A DNA stretch of 64,000 nucleotides. Origin: Oscillospiraceae bacterium. GTDB taxonomy: Bacteria; Bacillota; Clostridia; Oscillospirales; Oscillospiraceae. The stretch spans positions 62,001 through 126,000 of the forward strand of contig JAFQNL010000013.1 of the NCBI GenBank assembly GCA_017395935.1, given 5' to 3'. Below, in pieces: positions 63,683 to 64,000 of this stretch. The notes under the pieces were generated by a model that saw nothing but the letters and a program-made list of their open reading frames with translations, searched no databases and was not told where the DNA came from. Position 1 is the stretch's first letter. The number at the start of each line of letters is the position of its first letter. Made by a program: the position numbers and the translations under genes.

Positions 63683-64000
63683 ATGACAACCGGCGCACGA
63701 ATGAAGATGAGAAGAAAAGAACTGGGGGTTCCTGTAGATCGGGTGGCTGCCGCTCTGGGTGTTTCCGTGGCTACGGTATACCGCTACGAGAAAGGGGACA
63801 TCGAGAAGGTTCCCGGCGCTCTGCTGGAACCTCTGGCCAGAGTGCTGCAGACCACCGCAGCCTGGCTGATGGGCTGGAGCGACGACGTAAATACTTCAAA
63901 AGAGAAAGGTGTGACTGTTGGATCGAGAGTAAAACCTTTCGTGTCCAACAAGGGTGTGCGGCTAGTCTGCAAGATCGACTCAAAGCTGTATAACGAGTTG
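63683..64000 (+). CDS. XRE-family phage repressor, N-terminal part (runs off window)
   Basis: From ATG 63683 after GAGGTGAG, an open frame of 106 codons reaches the window edge without a stop: MTTGARMKMRRKELGVPVDR and on. An HTH is near residues 15-37 (V-D-R-V-A-A-A-L-G-V-S-V-A-T-V-Y-R-Y-E-K), then W-L-M-G-W near 70. The layout is that of CI-like lysogeny repressors with a C-terminal dimer or peptidase domain still to come. Divergent from the Cro-like gene across the operators. Confidence 0.87.
   Translation, partial: MTTGARMKMRRKELGVPVDRVAAALGVSVATVYRYEKGDIEKVPGALLEPLARVLQTTAAWLMGWSDDVNTSKEKGVTVGSRVKPFVSNKGVRLVCKIDSKLYNEL

Larger units (their letters stand above)
36608..64000. mobile_element. 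Integrated siphovirus-type prophage, left end at tRNA-Pro, right end beyond window
   Basis: A continuous leftward phage program occupies 40,630-63,509: regulators, early genes, late regulator, head, connector, tail and lysis modules in recognisable order. A divergent repressor begins at 63,683 and runs off the window. The left limit is inferred from the orphan tRNA-Pro half at 36,561-36,607, whose missing side faces this element. Rightward cargo genes lie at 36,773-40,491. No integrase or excision gene is identified with certainty in the window; they should lie past 64,000. The exact left boundary is less sure than the core. Confidence 0.8.

Overview
The window is from a GC-rich, low-GC-phylum-type (Firmicutes/Clostridia) chromosome, most likely a gut Oscillospiraceae relative. 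Signs are the HU-rqcP pair, groESL under a CIRCE operator, a ClpC-type ATPase, an abrB/rsmI/trmN6 neighbourhood like that of Bacillus, a CBS-type Mn-dependent pyrophosphatase, DUF421/DUF4363 pairs, strong AGGAGG ribosome sites and sigma-A-like -35/-10 boxes with 17-base spacers. No species name can be supported from the sequence alone.

Bases 1-36,560 are ordinary host chromosome. In order: HU tail and rqcP; an unknown protein; an XpaC-like protein; a lipid kinase; groES-groEL; a ClpC/ClpA-like ATPase; a small helical protein; a Nudix hydrolase; a TIM-barrel protein; an RluA-type pseudouridine synthase; a drug/metabolite exporter; a lipoprotein; carB-carA behind a putative pyrimidine attenuator; DUF421-DUF4363; an HMGL-like aldolase; a leftward cluster of YqfO-like, SDR, queH, a methyltransferase relic, bioY and a SAM methyltransferase; a divergent type IIA topoisomerase pair; a transglutaminase-fold lipoprotein; serA; a CBS/DRTGG pyrophosphatase; a broken abrB; rsmI and trmN6; a fructokinase-like kinase and DUF1294. 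Two host genes carry striking lesions. CarA lacks both the catalytic Cys and His of its glutaminase domain. abrB has an in-frame amber codon at position 12.

At 36,561-36,607 (minus strand) lies the 3' half of a tRNA-Pro(GGG), still followed by its terminator but without its 5' half. This looks like the displaced attachment end of an integrated element. From there to the right edge is a tailed-phage (siphovirus-type) prophage whose right end and integrase lie outside the window. Its lytic genes run leftward: regulators (63.7-62.6 kb), early/replication genes (62.3-56.9 kb), ArpU-like late regulator, HNH, portal, MuF-toxin fusion, terminase, scaffold, capsid, connectors, tail tube, frameshifted tail chaperones, tape measure, tail tip, holin and lysozyme. 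Between the lysozyme and the tRNA fragment sits a rightward cargo block: sigma factor, membrane anti-sigma-like protein, secreted protein, a JAB-like protein, then an AT-richer segment with a two-TM SLATT/DUF4231-like protein and a Thoeris ThsB-like TIR protein, a likely antiphage module.

The main things to follow up are the SLATT+TIR pair, the glutaminase-dead CarA, the MuF protein with an exchanged JAB-type C-terminus and adjacent small gene, the phage MBL/SSB-like/zinc-hook ATPase cluster, the probable replication origin inside the DUF6291-like gene, and the amber-interrupted abrB.
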